The notes below the pieces were generated by a model. The model saw nothing but the letters and a program-made list of their open reading frames with translations. It searched no databases and was not told the origin of the DNA. A stretch of 64,000 nucleotides of DNA from Thermoanaerobaculia bacterium (GTDB lineage: Bacteria > Acidobacteriota > Thermoanaerobaculia > UBA5066): positions 62,001 through 126,000 of the forward strand of contig JAJVIN010000020.1 of the NCBI GenBank assembly GCA_022071945.1. Reading direction: 5' to 3'. Position numbers and translations under genes: made by a program. Positions 38,710 to 48,371 of this stretch are shown piece after piece; positions within the stretch are counted from its first letter, which is position 1; each line of letters starts with the position of its first letter.

Positions 38710-39726
38710 CTACTCGCGAGATGTCTGGCTCTGACTCGCCGGGGAGCCGCACTCCGCCCGAGGGGGATCGCCCGCCGTTCGCTCCGCGAGAGCTCCCTTC
38801 GTTCCGAGGGGATTCACGGGGTGAACGTGCTCGAGGAGCACAAGGAGGAGAAGGGCCGCGAAGAGGAATCGCGCCATCCGGCCCGGCCACGGTGCTCTCC
38901 CCGTCAGCCGGCCGGCGCTGGCCCGCAGATCCACGACCAAAAGCCAGGGGAACGCGTTGAGGAGCAAGATCAGAAGGCCAATCGCCGGCTCCGCCATGGT
39001 CGTCATCTCGACGACGACTTCTGTGGGCGGGCTTGGTCCCAAAAAGACGAGGGCCAGGAGCTCGATGTGGTAGTCGCCCTTCGGGAGAGGGTGAACGCGG
39101 CCTGATCCCGAGAGGCTGAGCTCCGCCCACGGATGCCGCGCCGGATAGCCGGGGTGCGGGGGCTCACCGTCCCAGAGTGCGAGCCAGCCGGTCACGGAGC
39201 CTCCGCTTTCGAGATGCGTGAGCCGGGTGAGGAGACAGAGACGGCCGTCCCGAAGGTCTGGCGCCGAAACAGCGATGTGCGGGAAGGCGCGCGAACGGGC
39301 CTCCACGCGGATGACTCTGCTCTGAATCCCAAGAGCGTGTGTGCCGGGTCCCGCGACGATCCCCGCGGGCAGCGGCACGGTCTCCCGAAACAAGACACCT
39401 CGCAGCGGCCGCAAGAGACCCAGGGCAAGGACGATGGAGAGTCCGGCGAGGGCCACGATCCAGAAGGTGGCGAGACTCCGCAGCGGAGCCGGAAGCCGGG
39501 CCGGCTGCTTCACGAAGAGACGCAGCGCGGCCTTCACACCGGGAGTTGCGGAGGCGGGGTGGCCGCAGTACGAGCAACGCTGTGCCGGCGATGGAAGGCC
39601 AGCCTCGCAGGACCACGGTCCCCCGCACATCCGGCAGACGAGCGAGATCAAGCGCTCCGGATGAGGGAGCCCGGCCTCACCGCGAAACGGAAGAGCGCGA
39701 GAGAGATCGCCGGAGGGAAGCCGCAC
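38710..39726 (-). CDS. Zinc-ribbon-containing membrane protein, unknown function
   Basis: CRMCGGPW...CSYCGHP plus an in-frame upstream CPSCG...CGQCG (true start may lie upstream of 39726); two hydrophobic segments. Confidence 0.5.
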   Translation of the reverse strand: MRLPSGDLSRALPFRGEAGLPHPERLISLVCRMCGGPWSCEAGLPSPAQRCSYCGHPASATPGVKAALRLFVKQPARLPAPLRSLATFWIVALAGLSIVLALGLLRPLRGVLFRETVPLPAGIVAGPGTHALGIQSRVIRVEARSRAFPHIAVSAPDLRDGRLCLLTRLTHLESGGSVTGWLALWDGEPPHPGYPARHPWAELSLSGSGRVHPLPKGDYHIELLALVFLGPSPPTEVVVEMTTMAEPAIGLLILLLNAFPWLLVVDLRASAGRLTGRAPWPGRMARFLFAALLLLVLLEHVHPVNPLGTKGALAERTAGDPPRAECGSPASQSQTSRE

Positions 39727-39896
39727 GACCAGAACGCCGCACTGGCCGCACTCGGCGAGAGGAGCGCCTCGCTTCGGAAGCAGGACCGACGCTCCGCAGG
39801 AAGGACAGGAGTGACTCAGAGAATGGGGAGAATACCAACCCCAGGCGGCCTTTAGGCAGACCGCAGCGGTCCTGATCGGCTTTCCTGTCGACTCCC

Positions 39897-40844
39897 TCAG
39901 GAGGCCACGGGCTGGTAGGCGAGAGTCCGGTCGCGGCGCCGGCCGAGTTCGCTCGCGTAACGGATTCCGAGGGTTGCGTGGTTCTCCTTGGCCCAGGCCG
40001 ACAGCTTCGTCTGTCCCGCGGGGGGCGACGTCACGTGGAGGAGGCCCGCCATCAACCCCTCGATCTCGGGCTTCGTGATCACGACGTCGCCGAGCAGCTT
40101 GCCGAGAAGCCAGCCCGCGGCGTAGCCGGCCGCGGGCGGCAGGGACAGGATGGGCCGCGTCTTGCCGATGGCCTCGCCGATGGTCTGGACGAGCTCCCGG
40201 TAAGTGAAGGTCTCCGGACCGATCGCGTCGATCGTCACATTGGCGCGGTCCCAGGCTTGCGCCACGGCGAGCGCCGCGAGATCGTCCACGTAGATGGGTT
40301 GAAGGCGGTAACGGCCGTCGCCGAAAACACCGAAGACGGGAAAGCGGCGGAGCATCCAGGCGATGTTGTTGACGAGGATGTCCTCCTCGCCAAAAAGGAC
40401 GGTGGGACGCAGGATCGCGTACGAGAGTCCCGATTCCTTCAAGGCACGCTCGAGCCTCGCCTTTCCACTGAAGTACTCCAGAGGTGAATCCTCCGACGGG
40501 TTCGTAATGCTGACGTGGACGATGCGCGCGACACCCGCTTCCTTCGCCGCCCTGAAGAGCGTCAGGGTGTTTTCGACCGCCTCCGTGTGTGTGAAGGTGC
40601 GGGCATTGAACCGCACCCAGTAGGTGTTGTAGAGAACCGACACGCCTCGAAGGGACTCCGCAAGGCGTCCGGGCTCCCCGAAGCTGAGAGGGCAGACGTC
40701 GATCCGGCCGCTCAGCGGGCTCTTGCGGGACGGGGAGTTCGTCAGCGTCCGGACTTCAATCCCGCGTTCGAGTAGGCGCCTCGCAATGTAGCGTCCGGAG
40801 TACCCGAACGCCCCCGTCACCGCGTGAAGCTCCCTTTCTGTCAT
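39897..40844 (-). CDS. NAD(P)-binding NmrA/epimerase-like SDR protein
   Basis: MTERELHAVTGAFGYSGRYIARRLLERGIEVRTLTNSP...VLYNTYWVRF...FGEEDILVNNIAWMLRRFPVFGVFGDGRYRLQPIYVDDLA. Confidence 0.85.
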   Translation of the reverse strand: MTERELHAVTGAFGYSGRYIARRLLERGIEVRTLTNSPSRKSPLSGRIDVCPLSFGEPGRLAESLRGVSVLYNTYWVRFNARTFTHTEAVENTLTLFRAAKEAGVARIVHVSITNPSEDSPLEYFSGKARLERALKESGLSYAILRPTVLFGEEDILVNNIAWMLRRFPVFGVFGDGRYRLQPIYVDDLAALAVAQAWDRANVTIDAIGPETFTYRELVQTIGEAIGKTRPILSLPPAAGYAAGWLLGKLLGDVVITKPEIEGLMAGLLHVTSPPAGQTKLSAWAKENHATLGIRYASELGRRRDRTLAYQPVAS

Positions 40845-41059
40845 GGCGTCTCCAGGCCGAGGTTGTTCATTCCTTGCGTTCCCCGAAAGCACGGTCGGAC
40901 TTTCTTCAGCCCCGCGGGGCCGAAGGAACCGAGATAGCCGCGGTTCCGCGTTGCGGCTTCACTCATCTCAGAACCTCTCGCGCAAAACAGGCCACGATTA
41001 CCTCGGGACAACGAGCAGTAGGGTCGAGACTAGCAAAGAACGGCGCCCGCGAGACAACG

Positions 41060-41091
41060 CCGGAACCGCTTTCTTCCGGAAGCGGCTCCGG
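41060..41091. repeat. Hairpin CCGGAACCGCTT-N8-AAGCGGCTCCGG (one mismatch) in the intergenic leader
   Basis: Direct reading; followed by a second hairpin GGGGGA-N4-TTCCCCC at about 41125-41141. Confidence 0.6.
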
Positions 41092-41379
41092 TCGAGACCT
41101 GCGGCCTTGACGCGCCCTGGAAACGGGGGATCCGTTCCCCCTGCCGGGAAAGCGAGCCTCCCGCAGGGCCGGCACCCGAAGGGCCGGGCGATCGATTTGG
41201 GTTGATCCCCACCCCGCGTTACCGCAGAATCGGCGCCACCAAGACCGAACGAAAAGACGGGAACGATAAGGCGCCGCCAGCGGGGCGGACCGCCTGTCTG
41301 GCTTCTTGACTTCCGCCGAGCCGCGACCTCTCTCGACCCGGCCCGGTGGATCTGATGCGACGCCGAGAAGGAGACGGCC

Positions 41380-44300
41380 ATGAGGCTCGAAGCGAAGTTC
41401 CTGACCCCGATCTTCACCCTCGCGTCCTCCTGTCTCTCCGGAGCCCTGGAGGCGCAGCCCTCCTTCCGGGAGACAGCCACGTTCCCGCTGGGCGCAAACG
41501 CGACATCCTCCGCTCTCGAGAGGCTCGACTCCGGCCGTTTTCACTACTGGGCCGGTCTCGGAAACGGAGAAATCGCCGGAATCCCATTCGAGAAGGGAAT
41601 TCCAGGCACCGCCTCCCGAACGCCATCCGAGCTCCCTGGAATCGCGAGCATCGCGCTCGGAGACCTGAACGGGGACGGACAGAACGACCTCGTGGCCGTC
41701 AACTTCAATCCGGGCAACATCGCGGTCCTCATGCGGGGCGCGGGGGGAGAAAGCCGCCCCGCGGGACTCCGGGACGGCCTCCAGTCCGCGGTGAAGTACC
41801 CGCTCACCGGGGGTCCGACGGCAGCGGCCATCGTCGACTGGAACGCCGATGGGCGCCGGGATGTCGTCGTCACCCTCTCCACGGCAAACAAGATCGCAAT
41901 CCTGCCGAATCTGGGAAACGGAACCCTTGGCCCCCCTGTCTTCGTCGACTGCGGCAAGGGTCCGAACGCCATCACACCCATCGACCTCGACGGCAGCGGA
42001 CGGCCCGGGGTCGCCACGGCGAACTTCGGCGACGGAACGATCAGTGTCTTTTCCCGCGGAGCGGCCGCGGTGACCGAGACCGTGGCGGCCGGGGCCGGAC
42101 CGGCCCGCATCATCAGCGGCGATGTCAATGGTGATGGCTGGGAGGACCTCATCTGTCTCAACCAGACGGCCGGAACCGTGGCGGTCGCCACGGCCAGTCC
42201 GGGAGGAGGACGCTTTTCGGGCGGAGCCACATTCCCTGCTGGATCCCTGCCGAAGGACTTGTCATTCACGAACATCGATGGCGGCCCGGGCGGAGACCTG
42301 GTGATCACCAACCACACGGCATCCGGGATCGGAGGGCTCTCGATCTTCTCGGGCACCGGCACGGGGATCTTCAACCCCGGCCCGAGGCTCTTTCCCGAGC
42401 TCGGTCCGGGAGGCCTCGTCGTCTCCGGTGATCTGGACGGCGATGGCGCGCCCGACCTCGTCACGGCTACGGGCCAGACCGGGCACGTCCTGTCGAACGA
42501 AGAAGAAGACGACCCTTGCTCCGTTCTCGATCGGGACGTCAGCACCATCATCCTGGAGGTACCCATTTCGTACCTCGTCGACGGCTCGGACCCAGTCGTC
42601 GGCCGGTGGATCCATCTGCCGGTCGATCCCCAGAGGTGCCCTCCTCCCGCGCTCGAATACCAGGGGAGCGTGGAGCCTGAATTCAAGAGCCCGTTCGCGA
42701 GTTTCGTGACGACCGCGGCTCTTCTCACGCTCCCGCCCCCCCTCCCTCCCGGCCCACCGGACAGAGACTTCATCATCTACCTCCGAGCGCGATTGAGATC
42801 AGGAGACGGTCAGACCTCGGCATGGCGAGCGTGGGCCCTGCGCGTTCTCGCCCGCCCGGCGGCATTCGCCGCCCTGCGTTTCGTTCTGAATTTCGTCACG
42901 TCGACCGTTCCGCCCCAGACCCAGATCGGTTCCGTGACCTTCAAGAACGTGGGCGGCCAGCCAGGCGACCTGACGATCGAGCGGAACTCCGAGATCTTCG
43001 CCATCGATCCGGGTCCCTTCCGGTTCGAGCCCGGAGAAGAGAGGGAGTTCCCGATCAGATCGACGGACAAGCTGACACCCGGAGTGCACGAGATCATCGT
43101 CACGGGCACGCCCTTGAGCGGTCCACCGGTGATCCTGAACAGCTTCTTTGCGTACCCTTCGCTCGAACTCCCGCTGGACTGTGTTTTTCGGAGCGCGAAG
43201 GTGGAGGCGACGAGAGAGCTCTCGGTTCTGGTCACCCCGCGTATCGTCTGTGCTCCAGAGAGGGAAGGTCGCAGGGCCAGCCTGGCGATCTCGGATCCCC
43301 TCTTCGTCGCACCGCGACTCCTCGGGCCCGCCCCGTGGTTGTCCTCCCTGACCGCGAAGCCCGACTGGAAGCTCGACCCGGTGACCTTCTCGGCGGCTCT
43401 CGAGATGAAGACGGTTCCCGCCCATTACGGGCAGCTCCAGGTCCCTCTCGAGGCACGCTTCCTCTGTGGCGACCCCGCGGCCACGCTCGGCTGCCAGGGG
43501 AAGGTGACCCTTGTTCCCTCCTTGCCCGTCACGAGTCACGGGGGGCAAGCCAGGCCAGCGGCCCCCGTCCCCCTGGCCCGTCCTTCCGGCGGAACCTCGC
43601 TCATCGTCCCCAGTGCCGTCCACGCGACGGGGCTGGGCGGACGGACGCTGTTCGTCTCCGATGGATGGCTCAAGAACAGCTGGCCGGAAGACATCCCCGT
43701 CACGCTGATCTACACACCCGACTCCGAAAACGGCGTGTCTGGCCCGGGTGTACTTCGAACCGAGAGAGTCCTCTCGAAATCGAGCACGACCCGCCTCGTC
43801 GATCTCGTGGGCGGGTTCTTCCGCACGACGGGCTCAGGTCTCGTGCAGATCCGCTCGACCACCCCTCAGGCTCTCAGTCTCCGGACCGTTGTCGAGGCAG
43901 AGACGGACGGCGACGCACGAACCCGGTTCGGGACGGAGATCCCACCGGCCGTTTACGGTTCTGGCATCGGACGCGGAGAGGGCGCGCTCGTTCTCCCCGG
44001 CATCGATGACGACGCCGCGAACCGGGCCAACCTCATTCTCTCCGAGACCACCGGATCGGAGGCCACCGTCTCGATCACGGTCCATGGTCCCGGCGGAGAG
44101 TCGATCGGCGAGACGAGCCGGACTGTCCCCCCTTACGGCAAGATCCAGGTGAACGGGATCGTCAAGAGCGTTGCCCCCTCGGCCTCACTCTCGGGAGGCT
44201 GGGTGGGGGTCACCGTGACCTCGGGCGACGGCAGGGTCTTCGCGATGGCGACGGTCATCGACAACGCGTCCTCGAGTTTCGCCGCGATCCGCGGACGCCT

Positions 44301-45105
44301 GCCACGCGTCCAGATGCCGTCAGGCGTCATTCCCGAAGCGCTCATCATCCCGGGCGCCGCCCGTTTACCAGGCGCCTTCAACAGCGTCTTCACCACCAGC
44401 CTGTCCGTGGCCAACGGCACTTCTGCTCCGGCGGCCCTCACTCTCGCGTATCACTACGTCGACGCCGACGACGGCGACGCTCGCAAGAGCGTCACGAAGG
44501 AGGTCCAGATTCCGGTCAGGGGCAGCCTCCCCAAGGAGACGGGACTCGACGTCCTCTCCAGTCTCTTTGGCGTCACGGCGCGATCGTACGGGTGGATCGA
44601 AATCAGGGGGGACATCGGCCGCGTCGTCGCGATGTCGGCGGTCTCGTCCCTCGTCGACCCGGCGGATCCTTCCCGGGGCCGCAAGTCCGCTCCGGTGGAG
44701 GGCATCCTCTCCGATTCCCCGGACGTCGCGACAAAGGCCGGGCAAGAACGCCGCTTCGCTGGAGCCGAGAAATCACCCTTCGTGAGGACGAACCTGATCT
44801 TGGTCGAGGTCTCGGGACGCCCCGCCACCGCGTCGGTCCGCGCGGTGGACGAGGCTGGCCGAACCCTGGCCTCGAGGACCTTTGAGGTCGAGTCCCGGCA
44901 GTACCTTCAGATCAACGACGTCTTCGGACCGAACGGTCTCGGACTCGGGGATGGTCCGTTTTCAAATTTCGAGATCGCCGTCAGCGTCCAGGGAGGGGAC
45001 GGCCGGCTCATATCGTTCGTCACCCGCAACGACAACATCTCCGGAAATCCGGAGGTCTTCGTTCTGAAGGAGCCGGGTCCTCCATCCGGAGGACGTCTCG
45101 ACTGA
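41380..45105 (+). CDS. Secreted FG-GAP/VCBS propeller protein with ASH-like domain and C-terminal beta-module array shared with the LRR/BACON protein
   Basis: Signal peptide; LGDLNGDGQNDLVAVNF, VDWNADGRRDVVVTL, DLDGSGRPGVATANF, SGDVNGDGWEDLICLN, SGDLDGDGAPDLVTAT; C-terminal FVSDGWLKNSWPEDIPVTLIYTPD...ANLILSETTGSEATVSITVHGPGGESIGE. Confidence 0.88.
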   Translation: MRLEAKFLTPIFTLASSCLSGALEAQPSFRETATFPLGANATSSALERLDSGRFHYWAGLGNGEIAGIPFEKGIPGTASRTPSELPGIASIALGDLNGDGQNDLVAVNFNPGNIAVLMRGAGGESRPAGLRDGLQSAVKYPLTGGPTAAAIVDWNADGRRDVVVTLSTANKIAILPNLGNGTLGPPVFVDCGKGPNAITPIDLDGSGRPGVATANFGDGTISVFSRGAAAVTETVAAGAGPARIISGDVNGDGWEDLICLNQTAGTVAVATASPGGGRFSGGATFPAGSLPKDLSFTNIDGGPGGDLVITNHTASGIGGLSIFSGTGTGIFNPGPRLFPELGPGGLVVSGDLDGDGAPDLVTATGQTGHVLSNEEEDDPCSVLDRDVSTIILEVPISYLVDGSDPVVGRWIHLPVDPQRCPPPALEYQGSVEPEFKSPFASFVTTAALLTLPPPLPPGPPDRDFIIYLRARLRSGDGQTSAWRAWALRVLARPAAFAALRFVLNFVTSTVPPQTQIGSVTFKNVGGQPGDLTIERNSEIFAIDPGPFRFEPGEEREFPIRSTDKLTPGVHEIIVTGTPLSGPPVILNSFFAYPSLELPLDCVFRSAKVEATRELSVLVTPRIVCAPEREGRRASLAISDPLFVAPRLLGPAPWLSSLTAKPDWKLDPVTFSAALEMKTVPAHYGQLQVPLEARFLCGDPAATLGCQGKVTLVPSLPVTSHGGQARPAAPVPLARPSGGTSLIVPSAVHATGLGGRTLFVSDGWLKNSWPEDIPVTLIYTPDSENGVSGPGVLRTERVLSKSSTTRLVDLVGGFFRTTGSGLVQIRSTTPQALSLRTVVEAETDGDARTRFGTEIPPAVYGSGIGRGEGALVLPGIDDDAANRANLILSETTGSEATVSITVHGPGGESIGETSRTVPPYGKIQVNGIVKSVAPSASLSGGWVGVTVTSGDGRVFAMATVIDNASSSFAAIRGRLPRVQMPSGVIPEALIIPGAARLPGAFNSVFTTSLSVANGTSAPAALTLAYHYVDADDGDARKSVTKEVQIPVRGSLPKETGLDVLSSLFGVTARSYGWIEIRGDIGRVVAMSAVSSLVDPADPSRGRKSAPVEGILSDSPDVATKAGQERRFAGAEKSPFVRTNLILVEVSGRPATASVRAVDEAGRTLASRTFEVESRQYLQINDVFGPNGLGLGDGPFSNFEIAVSVQGGDGRLISFVTRNDNISGNPEVFVLKEPGPPSGGRLD

Positions 45106-45191
45106 CGAGACTCCGTCGTGTCTGACGGCCTCTCACAGGAGAAGAGGTGTCTCGGCGAGTCGTGGATCCCGGTGGAGAGAACCGGCCGGGG

Positions 45192-46118
45192 CTACGCCGA
45201 CTCCTTGTAGTACGACTCGTCCCACTCCGCTCCCATTCCGTTGAGCTTCTCGGCTGATTCGTAGCGGTGCCAGGTACGTCCCGACATGCTGTACCGGTAG
45301 AAGCTCGCGTAGTGGTCCGGCGTGTACACCACCTCGCCCGTCTCGGCCAGGATGAGGCGCTCGACGTTGATCTGGTTTCCGCGGGCCCTCCAGTAGCCCT
45401 CCAGGGCCCGCTGACACGCCTGGCCGACCCGAACGAGAGCTCCGCCCCGGTTGACCTCGTACCAGGAGGTCGTCCCGGTCAGGGTTCGCTGCCATCCGTA
45501 CTCGAAGTACGCGATGCGGCTCCCCTTGAAGGGATGGCGCCGCTGGTAGGTCTTGAAGAGGCCCGACGGCAGTTCGCGGCCGAGGTTGCGGTACTCGGTG
45601 TTGAAGTTGCCGTGATTCGGATTCGCCACTCCCCTCGCGATCAGCCCCAGCTCCCCGCTCAGATCGATCATGCGGGGCTGCGTGTAGAAATAGCCGGGGT
45701 ACTCGCGCATCGTCGAACGGACACACCACCTCACGTCCATGATCCAGGGGCTGCGAACCTTGTAGGCCAGGATCCGGATCCCGCGGGGGATCGACGAGTC
45801 GTCGGGACCGGGCAGCTTGATCCGCACCTTCTTCAGGTTCGCCTTGGCCCGCAGGAGCATCTCGGGAGTGATCGCTCCTCCCCCGCCTCCACCCCTGGGC
45901 CCTGAAAAGACCGGCGGCGGCCCCGGAGGCTCCGGAATCGACGGACCCGTCTCGGACACGGTCGGAGGCGTGGACGGTGGAGGAGACGTCCGCTGGCCGC
46001 TCCGCGTGAGCCGCTCGGTATTCGTGGACCCGCAATCGGGACACTTCTGGACCTCGGTGTTCGGCTTGCGGTTGAAGATCCTGTCGCAGTCCAGACAGAG
46101 CGATTTCGGCTTCGCCAT
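45192..46118 (-). CDS. Zinc-ribbon protein of unknown function with Pro-rich linker
   Basis: MAKPKSLCLDCDRIFNRKPNTEVQKCPDCGSTNTERL, PPPSTPP linker, then a conserved-looking domain with no family recognised. Confidence 0.65.
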   Translation of the reverse strand: MAKPKSLCLDCDRIFNRKPNTEVQKCPDCGSTNTERLTRSGQRTSPPPSTPPTVSETGPSIPEPPGPPPVFSGPRGGGGGGAITPEMLLRAKANLKKVRIKLPGPDDSSIPRGIRILAYKVRSPWIMDVRWCVRSTMREYPGYFYTQPRMIDLSGELGLIARGVANPNHGNFNTEYRNLGRELPSGLFKTYQRRHPFKGSRIAYFEYGWQRTLTGTTSWYEVNRGGALVRVGQACQRALEGYWRARGNQINVERLILAETGEVVYTPDHYASFYRYSMSGRTWHRYESAEKLNGMGAEWDESYYKESA

Positions 46119-46369
46119 GACGCCTCCTCCTGGCGGAGTGATTCCGGGACGACTCAGTCTACCCGGGATGGGTGGGGCAAACGAAATTTTCTAGTTTACT
46201 CCCGTGCACGCTCTTCATGCAATCCCTCGGATTTCCCCGCCGAACTCCCCTCGCCCGGCGCCTCACGCCATCGTCCCCCCGCTCCCGCCAGGCGAGGGCA
46301 CGCCGCCACCACTACTCAGACGCACACCCGATTGCCGAAACGGATCCCGCTCTCTCTAGAATCACCAGC

Positions 46370-48124
46370 ATGGTTCCAGCCACCCCTTCCCTCCTCCGCC
46401 GAGTGAAGAGCCTTGTCGTCTCCACGGCCCTGATCTGTGCCCTCTCCTCCTGCGGCGGCTCGACCAGCCCGCAACAAGCCCCCGCCGTGGTGCCCGCGCC
46501 CGCACAGGCGGCCCCTGCGCCGCCGGCTCTCGTCCGGCCGGCCCTGCCCCCCGCCCCGCCGGACACTTCGACCCTGCCGGACAGGAAGTGGGACCTCGAG
46601 TGGGTGCGCTCAGCGGTTTTCTACGAAGTCTTCGTGAGGAGCTTCAGGGACACCGACGGCGACGGGAAGGGGGACTTCCGGGGCCTCACCGAGAAGCTCG
46701 ACTACCTCAATGACGGCAACCCGGCCACGACGGCGGACCTCGGGATCGACGGGCTCTGGCTCATGCCGGTTTTCGCGTCTCCCAGCTATCACGGATACGA
46801 CGTGACGGACTACGAGAAGGTCAACCCCGACTACGGGACAGAGGAAGACTTCGCCCGGCTGATCTCCGAGTCGCACCGCCGCGGAATCAAGGTGATCGTC
46901 GACCTCACCCTGAACCACTCGAGCGCCCAGCACCCCTGGTTTCGGGATTCCGCCGCATCCGCAACCTCCCCCTTCCGTGACTGGTACATCTGGCGGGCAG
47001 ACAACCCGGGCTGGACACAGCCCTGGGGCGGGAGCAACCCGACCTGGCACGCGCGTGGCGGTTCGTACTACTACGGGATCTTCTGGGGCGGCATGCCGGA
47101 CCTGAACTTCCGCAACGCCGCCGTTCGCGCCGAGGCCCGCCGCATCGCCTCGTACTGGCTCGAGAAGGGACTCGATGGCTTTCGTCTCGACGCGGCCCGC
47201 CACATGATCGAGGACGGCCCAGGACAGGGCCAGTGCGACACGCCGGAGACTCACGCCTTCTGGAAAGAGTTCGCGGCCCACGTTCGGAGGGTGAAGCCCT
47301 CCGCCCTGCTGGTCGGCGAGAACTGGACGGACACGGACCGGATCGCGGAGTACTACGGCGACACCAGCAAGGACCCGCTCGGCGACGAGCTCCCGATGAG
47401 CTTCAACTTCCCGCTCGCCTCGGCCCTCGTCAGCGCCGTTCAGAGCGGGGACGGCTCCGGCCTTGCGGCGAAACTCGAAGAGATCTCCCGCTCGTACCCC
47501 AGAGGTGTCCTCGACGGCACGTTCCTGACGAATCACGACATGAAGCGCGTCGCGAGCCAGCTCGGCGAGGACCCCGGCAAGCTCCGCCTCGCCGCGGGTC
47601 TCCTCCTGACTCTGCCGGGAACGCCCTGGATCTACTACGGAGAAGAGGTTGGGCTCGCGAACGGCTCGGGCGACCAGGACGAGAGCAAGCGGTCTCCGAT
47701 GCCGTGGAACGACAGCGAGGAGGGCGGCGGGTTCACAACCGGGAAGCCCTGGTACCGCTTCTCGAAGGGCCGCGCTCCGGCAAACGTGGCGTCTCAGACC
47801 GGGGACACCGGTTCCCTCCTTTCCCTCTACCGGACCCTCATTCGAGTTCGCAAGGCAACTCCGGCGCTCTCGAAAGGCTCACTCTCGATCCTGTCGACGG
47901 GCGCGGGGAGTACCTTCGCTTTCGTGCGCGAGGGAGAAGGCGAGCGGGTCCTCGTCGCTCACAACCTGGCCACGACACCAGCGGAAGCCGGTCCCTTCCC
48001 GGTAGGGTCCAAGGGACTCGAGCCCCTGCTCGTGCCGGAAGGCGCCTCCGCCTCGGGCGACCAGGCGGCGGGCTGGAAGATCACACTCCCTCCGAGAGGA
48101 TCGGCCGTCTGGCGCCTCCGATGA
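46370..48124 (+). CDS. Lipoprotein GH13 alpha-amylase/alpha-glucosidase
   Basis: Lipobox ALSSC; AVFYEVFVRSFRDTDGDGKGDFRGLTEKLDYLN; GIDGLWLMPVFASPSYHGYDVTDY; DGFRLDAARHM; LLVGENW; FLTNHDMKR. Confidence 0.92.
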   Translation: MVPATPSLLRRVKSLVVSTALICALSSCGGSTSPQQAPAVVPAPAQAAPAPPALVRPALPPAPPDTSTLPDRKWDLEWVRSAVFYEVFVRSFRDTDGDGKGDFRGLTEKLDYLNDGNPATTADLGIDGLWLMPVFASPSYHGYDVTDYEKVNPDYGTEEDFARLISESHRRGIKVIVDLTLNHSSAQHPWFRDSAASATSPFRDWYIWRADNPGWTQPWGGSNPTWHARGGSYYYGIFWGGMPDLNFRNAAVRAEARRIASYWLEKGLDGFRLDAARHMIEDGPGQGQCDTPETHAFWKEFAAHVRRVKPSALLVGENWTDTDRIAEYYGDTSKDPLGDELPMSFNFPLASALVSAVQSGDGSGLAAKLEEISRSYPRGVLDGTFLTNHDMKRVASQLGEDPGKLRLAAGLLLTLPGTPWIYYGEEVGLANGSGDQDESKRSPMPWNDSEEGGGFTTGKPWYRFSKGRAPANVASQTGDTGSLLSLYRTLIRVRKATPALSKGSLSILSTGAGSTFAFVREGEGERVLVAHNLATTPAEAGPFPVGSKGLEPLLVPEGASASGDQAAGWKITLPPRGSAVWRLR

Positions 48125-48371
48125 CTCGAAACCCTTCACGGCCGCGGCCCTCGCCGCGGCGATCAGAGAGATTCCTGGAGCTCCAATCGGGCTGAACTCC
48201 GCTCCCGGCCTCCTCGCCCTCCTGATCTCAACCCCCAGAGGGATCACTCGGCTCCTCCGACCCCGGGGCGGCGCTGATCTGGCGCCTTCACGTTTTCTCG
48301 ACACCACCCACTTTGGTTTGAAGTCATAGTATTGTGGGGTGGCGACGCAAACGGCCTGGCAGGAGGTGAAC

